Below, piece after piece: positions 21,662-33,100 of a stretch of 61,928 bases of DNA; positions within the stretch are counted from its first letter, which is position 1, and every line of letters starts with the position of its first letter. Where the stretch lies: assembly GCA_027604185.1 (NCBI GenBank), contig JADGKB010000088.1, positions 1 to 61,928 of the forward strand. Reading direction: 5' to 3'. The notes under the pieces were generated by a model. The model did no database searches and was not told where the DNA came from. It saw only the letters and a list, made by a program, of their open reading frames with translations. The translations under genes were made by a program, and so were the position numbers. This DNA comes from Boothiomyces macroporosus. Lineage: Eukaryota; Chytridiomycota; Chytridiomycetes; Rhizophydiales; Terramycetaceae.

Positions 21662-22138
21662 TTATTCGTAGATGAGTCTGTCTAATCCACGAGCAACGGA
21701 CTTGACACCTTGTGGGAACCACAAAGCAATTTCCTTTTGAGCGGATTCAACAGCATCAGATCCGTGGCAAAGGTTCTTACCAACATCAATGCAGAAATCT
21801 CCACGGATAGTTCCAGGAGCAGAGTTCAATGGGTTGGTTTCTCCCAAAAGCTTACGCCCAGTCTTGACTGCGTCTTTTCCTTCCCAGACCATACCGACAA
21901 CCGGGCCGGAAAGCATGTAGGCAACCAATTTAGGGAAGAAAGACTTGGTCTTGAGGTCTCCGTAGTGTTCTTCCAACTGTTCTTTGGTTGGGTGCATCAA
22001 TTGGAGAGCGACGAGCTTGTAGCCCTTGCTTTCGAAACGCTTGATGATTTCACCAACGAGTCCACGTTCGACACCGTCTGGTTTGACCTACGATTAGATA
22101 ATTCATGCCATAATGTAAGTTTGTTCAGTGTTTGCCAT
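21662..22138 (-). CDS. NDK1: Nucleoside diphosphate kinase
   Basis: Two exons (22109-22138 and 21662-22087) give 151 aa, the normal length for NDK, which transfers gamma-phosphate from ATP to NDPs. Seen: [58 protein letters not shown] and NLCHGSD containing the phosphohistidine. The first exon codes for only ten residues. The 21-nt intron at 22088-22108 begins with GC rather than GT (gcatgaattatctaatcgtag on the gene strand, read in two parts as gcatgaatta and tctaatcgtag). It contains an in-frame TGA, so it must be removed. The stop overlaps AATAAA. CCP1 ends 118 bp upstream. Confidence 0.95.
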
Positions 22139-22255
22139 TTTGAAAATGAGATCTGTAAAAAAAATTTAATGGTGGCTTGGGAAACGTTCAAGTGGAATAC
22201 TGCAGAACGAAATAATCTGCAACTGGAGCTGAATGAAGAAATGATTTTATTCAAT

Positions 22256-23404
22256 TCACAATCGCTTGAATTCAAACACTGGAGTGTCAGGCTTGAATGG
22301 AACTCCCAATTCTTCCAACTTTTGGAATGTAGCAGCAAAGTCTTTGAAGAATAGGGATTGGTCTTTGGCGTATAAATCAACATACTTTCTAAATGACTTG
22401 TCATTGATAAGAGCCAAGTCAGATGGAAGCATCATGAGAGATGAGGTCTTGTTGTCAACATACTGGAATGGTCCGGCCCATTTCTTGGCTACCCATCTTT
22501 CACTCAACAAAAGCTACCATTAACTTGGAGTTACTTTAAAGTATTCGTTAGAAAAGGTGGTTGGAGCAAAAGTCCATGGTCCGTCAAATCCAGATCTGTC
22601 AGTGTGGCACTAGGTTAAATTTGAAATACTCTTCCTAAAGCGTGAGCTCCAGACAATGTAACGATTTCTTGGTCATTGAAGCCCATTCTGTAAAAGATGG
22701 AACGTAACTATGATTAATTTGATTTTACGTGGTCGTGAGTTTTTGAGGCATCTGGTAATCTACCATCTGGGGTGCAAGCTTCAGCAGATACTGCATCAGA
22801 TCTTCCTGGTCTCCATTTAATGGTTGGACCTCCCATTTCTTGAATGGCGGCAACACCAGCCAAAGACCATAAATCAGAGTATGAAATCTTTGGGAACTTC
22901 TTTTTAATTGGTTCAAGTAAATCTCTTGCAACGCCGAGACCTAGATTTAGTATTCAATTACCAGCATTGGCTCCATGAGCACTTTCTGGAGCAAATCTCA
23001 TTGTAGCGCCGTTAGATCCACCAGTTCCTGGACAATTAAAGATCGCTTACCAGTCTTCACATCATAAGTACCGGCAGCGTGCCATGCCAAACGGACAAGG
23101 ACTGGTCCATAGGAGCCATCGTCATAGTCGTTGTTTTCCAAGACTTCGGCAATAGCGTTGTAAACTTCTTGGTAGTTGACTGGTTTGTTTTGTTCTAGAT
23201 CAATTCGAGATTACCAGTGTAGTAGTAGTAACCACCTCCAGCAAGAGCGGCAAAGATTACGGTGTACAACAAAGTGTTTGAACTAGATTCAGGAGCTGAT
23301 TTTGGAGCCGGAGTTGGCTTTGCGGCTTGAGTAGTTTGGAATCTTGGTTTTAAGAAAGCAGGAGAGCGTCTGCCAATCGTTGAAAAGAGTCTTCGGGCGA
23401 TCAT
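22256..23404 (-). CDS. CCP1: Cytochrome c peroxidase, mitochondrial
   Basis: Seven exons with six introns (23195-23214, 23028-23050, 22941-22961, 22708-22728, 22610-22629, 22514-22534; 20-23 nt) give 340 aa. It reduces hydrogen peroxide with electrons from cytochrome c in the intermembrane space. The N-terminus is a basic presequence ([15 protein letters not shown]) followed by a hydrophobic span ([18 protein letters not shown]), the bipartite targeting plan of yeast CCP. Seen: distal pocket [36 protein letters not shown], proximal ligand [18 protein letters not shown], the radical-site Trp in FDGPWTFAP, and [17 protein letters not shown]. It shares a 63-bp divergent promoter with the MPV17-like gene. 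Confidence 0.97.
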
Positions 23405-23467
23405 TTGGAGATGATTTCTTAAAATTCCGCCTTCACTTTTTTAGCTATTTTTAGGCACAATATCAGC
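23405..23467. promoter_or_regulatory. 63-bp divergent promoter between CCP1 and MPV17-like gene
   Basis: The two ATGs face away from each other with 63 bp between them, so both promoters and both 5' UTRs must fit here or overlap the neighbouring coding sequence. The gap is AT-rich with a T-run but shows no TATA element that I can assign. Confidence 0.6.
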
Positions 23468-24052
23468 ATGACATTATACGGAAGGCTGATGATCAAATAC
23501 CCATTCGCAACTCAAGTAGTAACAACCGGTAGCTGTCTAATAACCTAGGGTTCCTATTCGGTGCGGGGGATTTTATTACCCAGACTCTGTTTGAAAAAAA
23601 CGACAAGTACGATTATTTTAGAACCGCTAGGCTAGTAGGTAAGCAGTTGCTCATTTAGGGTTCGGATCTTTAATCGCTGGTCCTTGCATGTATCTATAGA
23701 TTAATTCAGGGTTAACTGGTACCGATTTCTCAACAAAAGAATAACTGTAAAAAACCCCCTACTACTTCGAGTACTACTGGACCAAGGATTGTATGCGCCA
23801 ACATTTATAGGAGTCTTTTTTGTGTACAACGGCTTGATGGAAGGTAATTCCATTGAACAAGTCAAGCAGAAACTTGCTATCGGATACAAGCCCGCATTGT
23901 TGGGTAATTACACTATCTGGCCTGCTGTTCAGCTGATTAATTTCAAGTTTGTACCCCTGAATTATCAGACTGTAGTTGTAAATACAGTGGCTATAGGGTG
24001 GAACACTTACCTTTCAATTCTAAACCAAAGAAGCAAGATCAAATCAGAATAA
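23468..24052 (+). CDS. SYM1: Mpv17/PMP22-family membrane protein (SYM1-like)
   Basis: Four exons (23468-23528, 23549-23638, 23659-23689, 23710-24052; three 20-nt introns) give 174 aa. Family members are four-helix inner-mitochondrial or peroxisomal membrane proteins implicated in metabolite passage and stress. Seen: LYGRLMIKYPFATQVVTTG, GAGDFITQTLFE, YDYFRTARLVGFG, LLLRVLLDQGLYAPTF, GNYTIWPAVQLINFKFVPL and the signature VNTVAIGWNTYLSI. The third exon is only 31 nt. The stop overlaps AATAAA. Divergent from CCP1, also mitochondrial, so co-expression from the shared 63-bp gap is plausible. Confidence 0.94.
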
Positions 24053-24816
24053 ACCCACAGTTTGCAGTAATTGTTGTCTTTTCTTTGAAGATATCCCGAT
24101 TTCATTCAACTTGCTCCTAAACTTTATACTCTAGTTGCCCACAGTGGCAACTGAAGGCTACCGCTGTATACTATGCCCTGATCATGTGTGAGGTGTTTAG
24201 ATTCCACATTGAGAATGATGGCCGATAGCCGTACGCTGCATCCAATTTCGATCCAAGTGCAATGAATTCAAAGGACATGGTGATCTATAATAATCTAATG
24301 TACCTTTACTATAATTTATTCTATCCCATTCTGATGCATCAAGATGAACAGGAAATAGCGCGGCTTTCAATCAAATTTCTCGGTTTTCTTTTATCATGTG
24401 CCTCATGTCACACCAAATGCTTTTTTTATAAGGTGCCACCCAAAAATCTTGGGAGTTGAGGCTAAATTCTCCAGAACTTTGATCCCATGATTGAAAAAGA
24501 CTAGGGCTGAGGGGAGAATCTCTTGAAAAAGTCTTTTTTGAGACATCTTTTGATTTTTTTGCAAATTGCATTAATACCCCGTTATACCACCAATCTTTTT
24601 CTCGGAAACTGTCTTTGTGGAATATTACGAATCTCATGAGAGTGAAAATGTACACCTGGTTCAATAAATCCAGTTAATAGTTGCTAATCTCCCTTCATCA
24701 TTATTCATTCTTTGCATCACCTTCCATTTTCGGGAAATGACTTCAGCCACATTTCATTAACGGCTCGAAAATTTCCTTTAAAACCACCACTTTTTTGCAA
24801 GAATTCACCTCTTAAG
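24053..24816. other. Intergenic region upstream of hexokinase 2
   Basis: 764 bp of AT-rich sequence. Short open frames exist on both strands but lack hydrophobic, conserved or low-complexity character, and none extends across a plausible mini-intron into something recognisable. I see no RNA gene. Confidence 0.4.
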
Positions 24817-26411
24817 ATGGTAATAATTAAGCCTAATTGTAGAAATCTGAAACATTTTTATTTGGTGTGACTACTGGTATTGCTGTTGTAGCAACTGTAC
24901 AGTATTTAGTTCAATTAGCCTCATATGCATTCCCACAACAAAAGACTACTAGTAGTGGAATAATCAAACCAGTTCCAGTAAGATTCAAGCAAAGCGAAGA
25001 GCCTGTAGCAGACACTGCTGCCAACTCTGAAGTTGGTTCATCAGTCACTCTTTCCCGACCTCCATCCCCAAAATCCAGCTTGCCATCCGTATTGGAAACT
25101 TTGGATAACCAATTGGTTGTTTCTTCTTCCAAGTTGCAAAAGATTGTTTTGCACATGGTCTCTGAATTTAAAAAGGGTTTAATGAATGACAATGAAAATA
25201 TTGCCATGTTGCCTTCTTTTGTCGTTAATAGACCAAACGGCACTGAGGTTGGTGACTACTTGGCATTGGATTTGGGCGGCTCTAACTTTAGAGTCTGCCG
25301 TGTTACCTTGGAAGGCTTTGGAAACATCAGAATGACCCATGCGAAATATACTGTCTCTAACGAATTGAAAACTGGCTCTGGAGAAAAATTGTTTGACTTT
25401 TTTGCTGAATGTATCGGTTCTTTCTGTAAAAATCAAGGCTTGGATACCGGAAAGTCCATTCCTATGGGATTCACCTTTTCTTTCCCTGTTGAACAAACTG
25501 CTATTAATAAGGGTAATTTTTAATTGATTATAGGAACTCTGATGACTTGGAGTAAAGGTTTCATTTGTGACGGCGTTGTCGGACAAGATGTTGTTGACCT
25601 ATTGCAAAGATCACTGAAAAAGAAGGGCTTGAACATTGAAATCAAAGCTCTGGTGAACGACACTGTTGGTACTTTAATGGCACATGCTTACTCTGACCCT
25701 CAAACCTACATTTCCGTTATTCTCGGAACTGGAACTAACGCAGCGTATGTTGAAAAAGTTGACAATATCCGCAAATGGGGTACTGGAAACGGGGAAGTTA
25801 TTATCAATACCGAATGGGGCAACTACAACGAAGCTACCATCCTTCCACTTACTCCTTGGGATCTCAAATTAGATAGACGTTCTTCAAACCCAAAACATCA
25901 AATTTATGAAAAGATGATCTCTGGAATGTACTTGGGAGAAATCGTCAGACTAATTCTTGTTGAACTAGTGAAAGCTGGAGAACTATTCAATGGAATGGGA
26001 TCTCAAACTCTTTCTACCCCTTACAGATTCGATACCGCCTACATGTCTAGAATTGAAAGAGATCACTCTTTGTCATTGGCTGATACCAAACAAGTATTGG
26101 AAGATGTAATGGGTGTTCCAAAATCAAGTGTAGAAGATCGCCGTATTGTCAGACACGTTTGTGAATTAGTTGGTACCAGAGCAGCTCGTCTTGCTGCCGC
26201 TGGTATTGCTGCTTTGGTCACTAAAATCAACAGATTAGATGCTTGTACTGTAGCTATAGATGGATCATTGTACGAACATTACCCTCACTTTGGTAACAGA
26301 ATGAGAGATGCTCTTCGCGAACTTCTTGGTATCACTGCTGAAAATATTTTACTCGAACAAGCTAGAGACGGATCTGGACAAGGTGCTGCATTAATTGCCG
26401 CCTTGGCTTAA
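24817..26411 (+). CDS. Hexokinase, membrane-anchored (HXK copy 2)
   Basis: Three exons: the ATG alone (24817-24819), 24843-25512 and 25534-26411; introns 23 and 21 nt; 516 aa. The first coding exon being just the start codon follows from the match KSETFLFGVTTGIAVVATVQY to the N-terminus of copy 1; without splicing, the frame from this ATG stops after seven codons. Same hexokinase motifs: LALDLGGSNFRVCRV, MGFTFSFPV, VNDTVGTLMAHAY, ILGTGTNAAYVE, TEWGNY and DGSGQGAALIAAL. Only the KG-splice intron is shared with copy 1. Two later introns of copy 1 are absent here with no coding scar. Stop overlaps AATAAA. Confidence 0.96.
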
Positions 26412-26447
26412 ATAAAAACTTGCAAGTTAAAATATAACTTAAAAATT

Positions 26448-27935
26448 TTACTGTAGTGGGATACTTTGAGGATTACGAAAGACATTCAAAGGATCGTAAG
26501 ACCTCTTGATTCGCTTTAATCGTTCAAAATTCTCTTTGCCAAAATACTTTTCCCCGTAATCTTTACCCAAATCCAAATCGCAATAATTTTGGTAATGTTG
26601 ACCGTTCACGATTCCCTGTATTGAGCGTTCAAAATGATAGATCCATTCATACTTGTATGAAGTTGGTGCTTCATCTTTTTCCAAAGGTACTCGGTACTGC
26701 ATAGAGAATAAAGAGTCGCGATGGTTATATGGAGTATCAGTATTGGATATTTTGGAAAAGATTCCGCCCAATGCTTCTATTTGAATCCACGAACCAGAAG
26801 GAGATTGGTTTATTCCTTCAACTATTATACTGATTTCATCATCACTCAAATATTTGGAGACGTAATCCATCTTGTATTTTCCATATTCCTTTTCATGCAA
26901 TGGTAATTGTGGTGGTACTTTAAGTATATCTACTTTTTTACAACTGAGTGTCCACATGAAGCTCTTTGCCCCCAAAGAATCACATTTGTCTGTCCTTACA
27001 TCCATGATTATACCGGATTCAGGAACCATTCCAGATTCCTTTAAAATAGCATTAAGCTTCCTCATTGGGCCATTGTACTGCCCTTGAAGGATTGATCCAT
27101 TATTCATCAGATTAAATTTCGTTGTTAATTCTGGATCTGCTGTGGGGAAGTATGAAATCCAGTTCTTGAGCAAGCCAAAAGAATGGATCTTATCGTATTT
27201 CAGTGTGAACATTGTGATTACAGGCGTTTTAAATAGTTTGATTGCAAATCTGGTAACAATCGCAAATGATCCAGATGAACCTCCTCTTAAAGCCCAAAAT
27301 AAATCTGGGTTTTCTGTTGAGCTGATTGAAACTGCCGTTCCATTCGATAATATCGCTCGCATGCCAACAGTTCTATCAGCTGCCAACCCTTTTGATCTTG
27401 CTGTTGTTCCATATCCTCCACCACCGATCAATCCAGCTATACCGACTGAAGGACACGTACCACCATTGAAATTATACCCTCCTTGATTGTATATTTCCGT
27501 GTACAAAATTCCCAATCTTGTCCCTGCACCGACAAAAGCCAATCCTTCATCTTTTCCAACATTGAACACGCGAACATAATTGATATTGGATAAGTCTATG
27601 ACTAGCGCATTATCGCCTGATGAAAGGTTTTCATACGAATGGCCTCCACTTCTTGGTATAGGAGTTAATCCAAGCTGTCTGCTGCAGTTGACTGCTTTAA
27701 TAACATCAAATTCACTTTGTGCAAAATAGATAGCTGCTGGCTTCCTAGCCACCCTAGCCCTTTCGCCAGATGCGAACCTTTGATAATCATTATCAATTGG
27801 TAATACCACATTATCAGACCCCAAGCAGCTAGTAAGAGCGTTTTTTGTTTGGTTCACTGTTGGAATGCGGTAATTGTATGGCAAGTGGACTTGAAATAAC
27901 TTTGCAGACACTATTGCAAGTAAAAAGTACATCAT
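26448..27935 (-). CDS. Secreted FAD-linked oxidoreductase, berberine-bridge type, copy A
   Basis: 495 aa, intronless, starting at MMYFLLAIVSAKLF, a signal peptide; the longer frame upstream has no better start. FAD_binding_4 (PF01565) features: IPRSGGHSYENLSSGDNALVIDL with the His that links the FAD 8-alpha position, and GGTCPSVGIAGLIGGGGYG with the Cys that would link the 6-position, implying bicovalent flavin. The C-terminal BBE element reads NGQHYQNYCDLDLG and KRIKRSYDPLNVFRNPQSIP. Family members oxidise carbohydrates or alkaloid-like substrates and make hydrogen peroxide; the substrate here is unknown. The same-strand paralogue lies 221 bp upstream. Confidence 0.92.
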   Translation of the reverse strand: MMYFLLAIVSAKLFQVHLPYNYRIPTVNQTKNALTSCLGSDNVVLPIDNDYQRFASGERARVARKPAAIYFAQSEFDVIKAVNCSRQLGLTPIPRSGGHSYENLSSGDNALVIDLSNINYVRVFNVGKDEGLAFVGAGTRLGILYTEIYNQGGYNFNGGTCPSVGIAGLIGGGGYGTTARSKGLAADRTVGMRAILSNGTAVSISSTENPDLFWALRGGSSGSFAIVTRFAIKLFKTPVITMFTLKYDKIHSFGLLKNWISYFPTADPELTTKFNLMNNGSILQGQYNGPMRKLNAILKESGMVPESGIIMDVRTDKCDSLGAKSFMWTLSCKKVDILKVPPQLPLHEKEYGKYKMDYVSKYLSDDEISIIVEGINQSPSGSWIQIEALGGIFSKISNTDTPYNHRDSLFSMQYRVPLEKDEAPTSYKYEWIYHFERSIQGIVNGQHYQNYCDLDLGKDYGEKYFGKENFERLKRIKRSYDPLNVFRNPQSIPLQ

Positions 27936-28156
27936 GAGTATAGTGAAATTGTGGGCGGTATTTATACCTTTTTTTCTTATCATTCCGATAACAAGCTTGG
28001 CCACAAAAAATGTTTAAAAAGAAGGTTTCTGGAAACAACTGCGGATGGTAAAACCACTGTAATCAAATTGGACCGCAAAAGCCACTGTAATCAAACTAAT
28101 TCATTTATTAGTGAGACACGTGTAAAATGAAACGCGCTTGATAAATGATAAATAAT

Positions 28157-29620
28157 TTATTGCAGCGGAACAGACTGCTCGCTTCTAAATATGTTGTGTG
28201 GATCATATCTTGGCTTGATTTTCTTTAGCCTGTCGAAATTCTCTTGTCCCCAATAAGCGACACCGTAATTTGGACCAATGTCCATGTCACAATAGTTTTG
28301 ATAGTGCTGTCCGTTAACGAATGGTTTAAGTGATTGCTCATAGTTTAAAATCCATTGGTAATTTGGTGCGGTTCTATCTTGGCCCTTTTGCATTGATACT
28401 GCGTACTGCATAGAGAATAAGGCATCTCTATGTACATAAGGAGTAGCATTAGTAGGAATTGTTGCAAAAACACCCCCAAGTGCTTCAAATTGAATCCAGG
28501 CCCAATCAGGACTATTTGCCAAACCATCGACAACAGCATCAATCCCAGCCTGTGGAAGTAAAACTGAGCCATAATCAGATTTTGATTTACTGTATTCCTT
28601 GTCATTTTGACTCAAGTAAGTTGGAACATTGAGAATATCCACTCTGTCGCATGAAGAGGTCCACATGAATGCTTTTGCTCCTACAGAGTTGCAATTATCA
28701 CTCCAGGTTTGCTCTTTAATTCCACCCAAGGACAGCATCCCAGAATCTTGAATCATCTTTTGAACCTGATCCTTGGTTCCCAAAAACTGTCCAACTAGAG
28801 TTGATCCATGCTTGTCAACGTTGTACTGAGTTGTAAGTCTTGCATCACTGCTTGGGAAATATCTCATCCAAGCAGCCAATAATTCTTTTTGCTTGGTGTG
28901 GTCAAAAGCGATTTTGAACATTGCATTTTGGGTTGTTTTGAAAACACTGATAACAAACTCTGTAATGATACCAAAAGAGCCACTGCCGCCGCCTCGAACA
29001 GCCCAGTACAAATCTTGATGTTGAGTGCTATTGGCAACAACAATAGTTCCGTTGTACAGTACCATTCTAATTGAAACGACACGGTCAGCAGCTACACCAA
29101 ATTGTCTCGCGACCATACCATAGCCACCGCCAGATACATGACCTCCAATTCCTACCGTTGGACAAGTACCTCCGTTAAAGTTGAAACCTCCTTGATTGAA
29201 AATATCCGAATATACTTTTCCTAGTCTAGCACCAGCCCCAACCTTGGCTAATCCAGTATCTCCATTATTTGCAGTGACGGTTACGTAGTTGATTGCAGCT
29301 ATATCCACCACAATTGCGTTATCTTGCGAAGAAAAATCTTCGTAAGAATGACCACCAGCTCTTGGAACGACGTGGTTGATTCCTGCCTTTTGTGCACATA
29401 AAACTGATTTTACCACTTGCGCTTCATTTTGTGCCAATACTACACCAGTTGGATGTCTTGGTACTCTTGGGCGTTGGCCTACAGAAAATAAAGCATAGTC
29501 CCCATGTGTAGGAGTAATATAGTCAGCTGATGGCAGAACACTACCCATGCATGACTGAAAATTGACAGCTTTGTCAGCGGGAAGAGCCAATGCGCCGAGA
29601 ATCAAAGTTGAAAGGATCAT
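28157..29620 (-). CDS. Secreted FAD-linked oxidoreductase, berberine-bridge type, copy B
   Basis: 487 aa, intronless. Signal peptide MILSTLILGALALPA. VPRAGGHSYEDFSSQDNAIVVDI and GGTCPTVGIGGHVSGGGYG supply the His and Cys for bicovalent FAD. WAVRGGGSGSFGIITEF and the terminal NGQHYQNYCDMDIG, KPRYDPHNIFRSEQSVP complete the family signature. It is a tandem paralogue of the adjacent gene with moderate divergence throughout and no near-identical block that I noticed. The TAA stop overlaps AATAAA. Likely an extracellular sugar or polymer oxidase, by family inference. Confidence 0.93.
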   Translation of the reverse strand: MILSTLILGALALPADKAVNFQSCMGSVLPSADYITPTHGDYALFSVGQRPRVPRHPTGVVLAQNEAQVVKSVLCAQKAGINHVVPRAGGHSYEDFSSQDNAIVVDIAAINYVTVTANNGDTGLAKVGAGARLGKVYSDIFNQGGFNFNGGTCPTVGIGGHVSGGGYGMVARQFGVAADRVVSIRMVLYNGTIVVANSTQHQDLYWAVRGGGSGSFGIITEFVISVFKTTQNAMFKIAFDHTKQKELLAAWMRYFPSSDARLTTQYNVDKHGSTLVGQFLGTKDQVQKMIQDSGMLSLGGIKEQTWSDNCNSVGAKAFMWTSSCDRVDILNVPTYLSQNDKEYSKSKSDYGSVLLPQAGIDAVVDGLANSPDWAWIQFEALGGVFATIPTNATPYVHRDALFSMQYAVSMQKGQDRTAPNYQWILNYEQSLKPFVNGQHYQNYCDMDIGPNYGVAYWGQENFDRLKKIKPRYDPHNIFRSEQSVPLQ

Positions 29621-30199
29621 TATTGTACTCGCAGTTGGTTGTCCTTTTATGTGGAGGACCCTTTAAATTCGAAACTTTCAAATCCTTTTAGTCAAAACCA
29701 TCGGCGTAATTTCAGTTTGTGATAAGCAATCAATCCGCATAAGATTCCAAAATAGGAATTATTAAACAATTTGAAAAAAACATGTATGAAATGGTATAAC
29801 CCACAGGCATGGCACTCAGGCTGCCCAAAGGAGCAGGAAGGAGGTTGAATATATTTGACTGATCAAGTTCACACATTTGGTAGCGGATCCCATTCATGAT
29901 TCACATTGCATTTTTGACAGTTTTAATATTTCTTGGCTGTGCAACTGTTTTAGGCACCTCAACAAACCAAATGGTGATTTAATATATCGCAAAGCAGTGA
30001 TAATACAATCGCAAGCCAAACAAAGAAGGCCGAGATTAGACACTGTTGTATCAGACTATTGCAATGAAACTACATATGAGAGAATTCGATAGGGTGTGTT
30101 ACTCAAATTTCACTGCCTCATGTAATAATATTTCATAATGGGGTTTCAAAGTTGAATAAATTTAAACTCTGAAAAATAGTTCAAGGTGTCGCGTTTAGA
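29621..30199. other. Divergent intergenic region
   Basis: 579 bp between the starts of a secreted oxidase (minus) and the BROMI homologue (plus). The only sizeable frame (29877-30092, 71 aa) shows no recognisable feature. Presumably contains both promoters. Confidence 0.4.
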
Positions 30200-33100
30200 A
30201 TGGCAACATCACATTTGACAAGAGACATCCCCAAATCCCAGCAAAATTCAGGATTGAACACAGGGATCCATAGGGACACCAACATATTCGCTCAATGTCA
30301 CCAAGAGTTGGTTGCGTTTGTCGCGCAGTGTGTTTCATTAAGGACTGGAAGCGAAACTAAAGTGAAAACCAAACCGGAACCGATGATTGGTATGAGTGGG
30401 CTGCTGGATGAGAATGTAATACGACCTAATTCAAGAAATATTCATTTGTCGCAAAGATACAACAGAAAATCGAAGATACTCTTGGCCCTTTGTTAGATCA
30501 ACAACTAAATGAATCTAGTGGTAAAACATAATTTATAGAAGCGGAGCCTATCGTACCATTACTTGTGGACAAAATCTTATCTTCGTCGCAGTACATACAA
30601 TTAGTGGATGCTATTGCAAAGGATGCTGCAGAGAGCGCAAACGAGCTTTTAAATCACCTGCCAAACTTGCAAAAAAAGAACTTGAACTCTCTAGAATTCC
30701 AAAATCAAAAGAACGATTCTTCATTCTCTGGACATTCTTCAGGTTCTGTACAGTCCTGCTCGTTGGGTTCATTATCATCTGGTGTATGTCCTGGAGTGGA
30801 CGATCTGCAAACAATTATATCTCAATTACATCCAAGCTTGGCTTTTCCTATAAGACTTTGTGGAGCGCAAGTAAATAGTTTTAATATAGCTACTCGCTTC
30901 ATTTTCGGTTGGAGATTTACTAGCGGATGAATTTTGGAGTCTTTCAAAAGCAGCGATGCAAGCAGCATTACTGGACTCTGACACACAGATTGCCCTCATT
31001 GCACTACAAATTTACGCAAGGGCTTTCAAGTTAGCACCACCTTATATGGTACCAGAAGTATACATCAGCTACACCAAACAACTACATCAATCGTTTCAAA
31101 ATGGGCCGGAGCTAAAATTAAACATGGGCTTGGATATAAGAGATCCAAGGGTAGAATTAAGAGTGAAACAGGTAATTGGTATTAATCTCAGTTTCGATTA
31201 CTTGGTCAGTTTATGGCTCATCTTCCTTCATTCTGGTTCAGATTTCCTGAAAATGTGTTCAACAATGTAATGAACTCGACGGTTCAGCTATTGAAAACTG
31301 CTTCTAACCATAACCAAATCACTGCTCTTCACTTTCTTGCAATTGTAGATCCACAATGTATGTGGTACGAAAAGTGGATGATGAGCGATTTAGGTAGAAA
31401 ACAAATTACAATATCAATGGATAGAGGAAACCTAATTTCTTTCCTTGTCAACCATTTTATTCAGTATTCATCAATTTTGAATTCAAAAAATACTAATACT
31501 GGCTTGGAAGTTTCAGGAAACGACCTACTGGTTGAAGATGTGGATCAGAATGAGGACGGAGACACGACTAATCTAGTCACGCCAGCAGATATTGAATACT
31601 TGCACTTTTTGCATGTTACAATGATGATATCTCGGCTATTAATGTGTTCATATGGTAGGAATTGTTTTCCTGTGAAAATTGACGCTACCAAATCTCCAAA
31701 TAGTACTTTACAGGATACTTTGGAAGGTAAATATATATTAATATAAGAATCAGAAAGTATTTCTGTTGCTGGGTTCTTGCATATACTTGTTCGGCATATT
31801 TCTTCCAAAGGAAGATTAACGGCTGATACTTTGCCTGAAGATCCACATTTGACATTTTTCAGAATGCCAAGAGTAGTCTCAAGAATCATTAGGGATCTGG
31901 CAGGTGCTGATTTCCCATGTAGAGTGGAATTATTGCAAGAAAAGTATTTGAATGAAATCCTTTTTCCAATTCAACAAGCATTAAGGAAAGATTATACATT
32001 ATCGGACGAAACAACTCTACTTGCAATTGCAGAAACCCTGAGCTATATCGCATCAGCTGATTTGGGACGAAAATTCATTCTAAGAGGAGAAAGCGATTTC
32101 CAACAAACACTGTACAAGCTTATTCCCAATGATTCTAAAAAGTCGAATGATACACTCGATACCATTGTCAAGTTGGTGCAGTTGGGATGCGGCTCTAAAA
32201 ACAAGTTCTCAAAACAACTATTGGGTGGGTACATATTTTTCCTTCGACAATTCTACAGAACTTGCGAAGGGCTTTTGTGGCTGTCAAAATACAACCTTCA
32301 TTCTACTCTCGCCAAGGCGAGGAAGGAATCTGATGGACAAGATACCGATTGGGATAATTTGCTGATCGATAACCTATTGAATTTTGGCGCAACACCCAAA
32401 GGTGTTGTTCTATTAAATGAATCAGGGTCAATGGATACATGTGTGTCTTACATGTTCAACAGGTAATTTGTGCCAACGTTAGATATCAAAATAATCTTCA
32501 AGTCAGCAAATGCGAAAAGTTTGGATATGGCACCCTAGTGTCTCAAATTTCTACCACCAGACCTGGTTTTAAAGCATTGTGGGAAGCAAATTGGATTCAT
32601 GCTGTTCTCAATGATATTTGGGCGGTTTTAGAGTGCGACAAGCCATTTGACACCCCATCACTAGATATTGATGATCACAGCACAGGAAAAACAATTGCCA
32701 ATTTGATGAAACTTTTAACTACCTTTCCTGCCCTATCCAAATGCTTGGAATTGGAAGAAAACAGTGATAAAGGAAGAGGAACAGTAACTGACTTTTTCAT
32801 GTCTACCATCTTGATAGATTTAGGGGAGGAAACTCAATTGATATCATTTGATGAATCAAGACAGGCGGGATTAAGAATTCTAAAACACGTTGTTTCTAGT
32901 TTGGATTCCTTGATTCTACTACAGGTGAAATTTGCATATCAAGAGTCGCTATACCAGCAAATTAATGATTCTTACTTGAAGATTGGTAATTGGATTTGAT
33001 ATTAGAAGAAGAGCCGGAATTTATTATAGATGAGAATTCAGTACTATGCAACCACATAATGATTGCATCTTTGACGATGGGAGGACCCAATGAGCGCATG

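Noticed and set aside
24262..24664. Open frames of 65 and 97 codons in the gap before hexokinase 2
   Set aside because: No conserved motif, no good start context and overlapping antisense frames; treated as promoter-side sequence.
30565..30930. Treating each open frame of the 30-34 kb region as a separate small gene
   Set aside because: Removing nine 18-21-nt introns joins them into one continuous 1275-aa BROMI-like protein with a length divisible by three.
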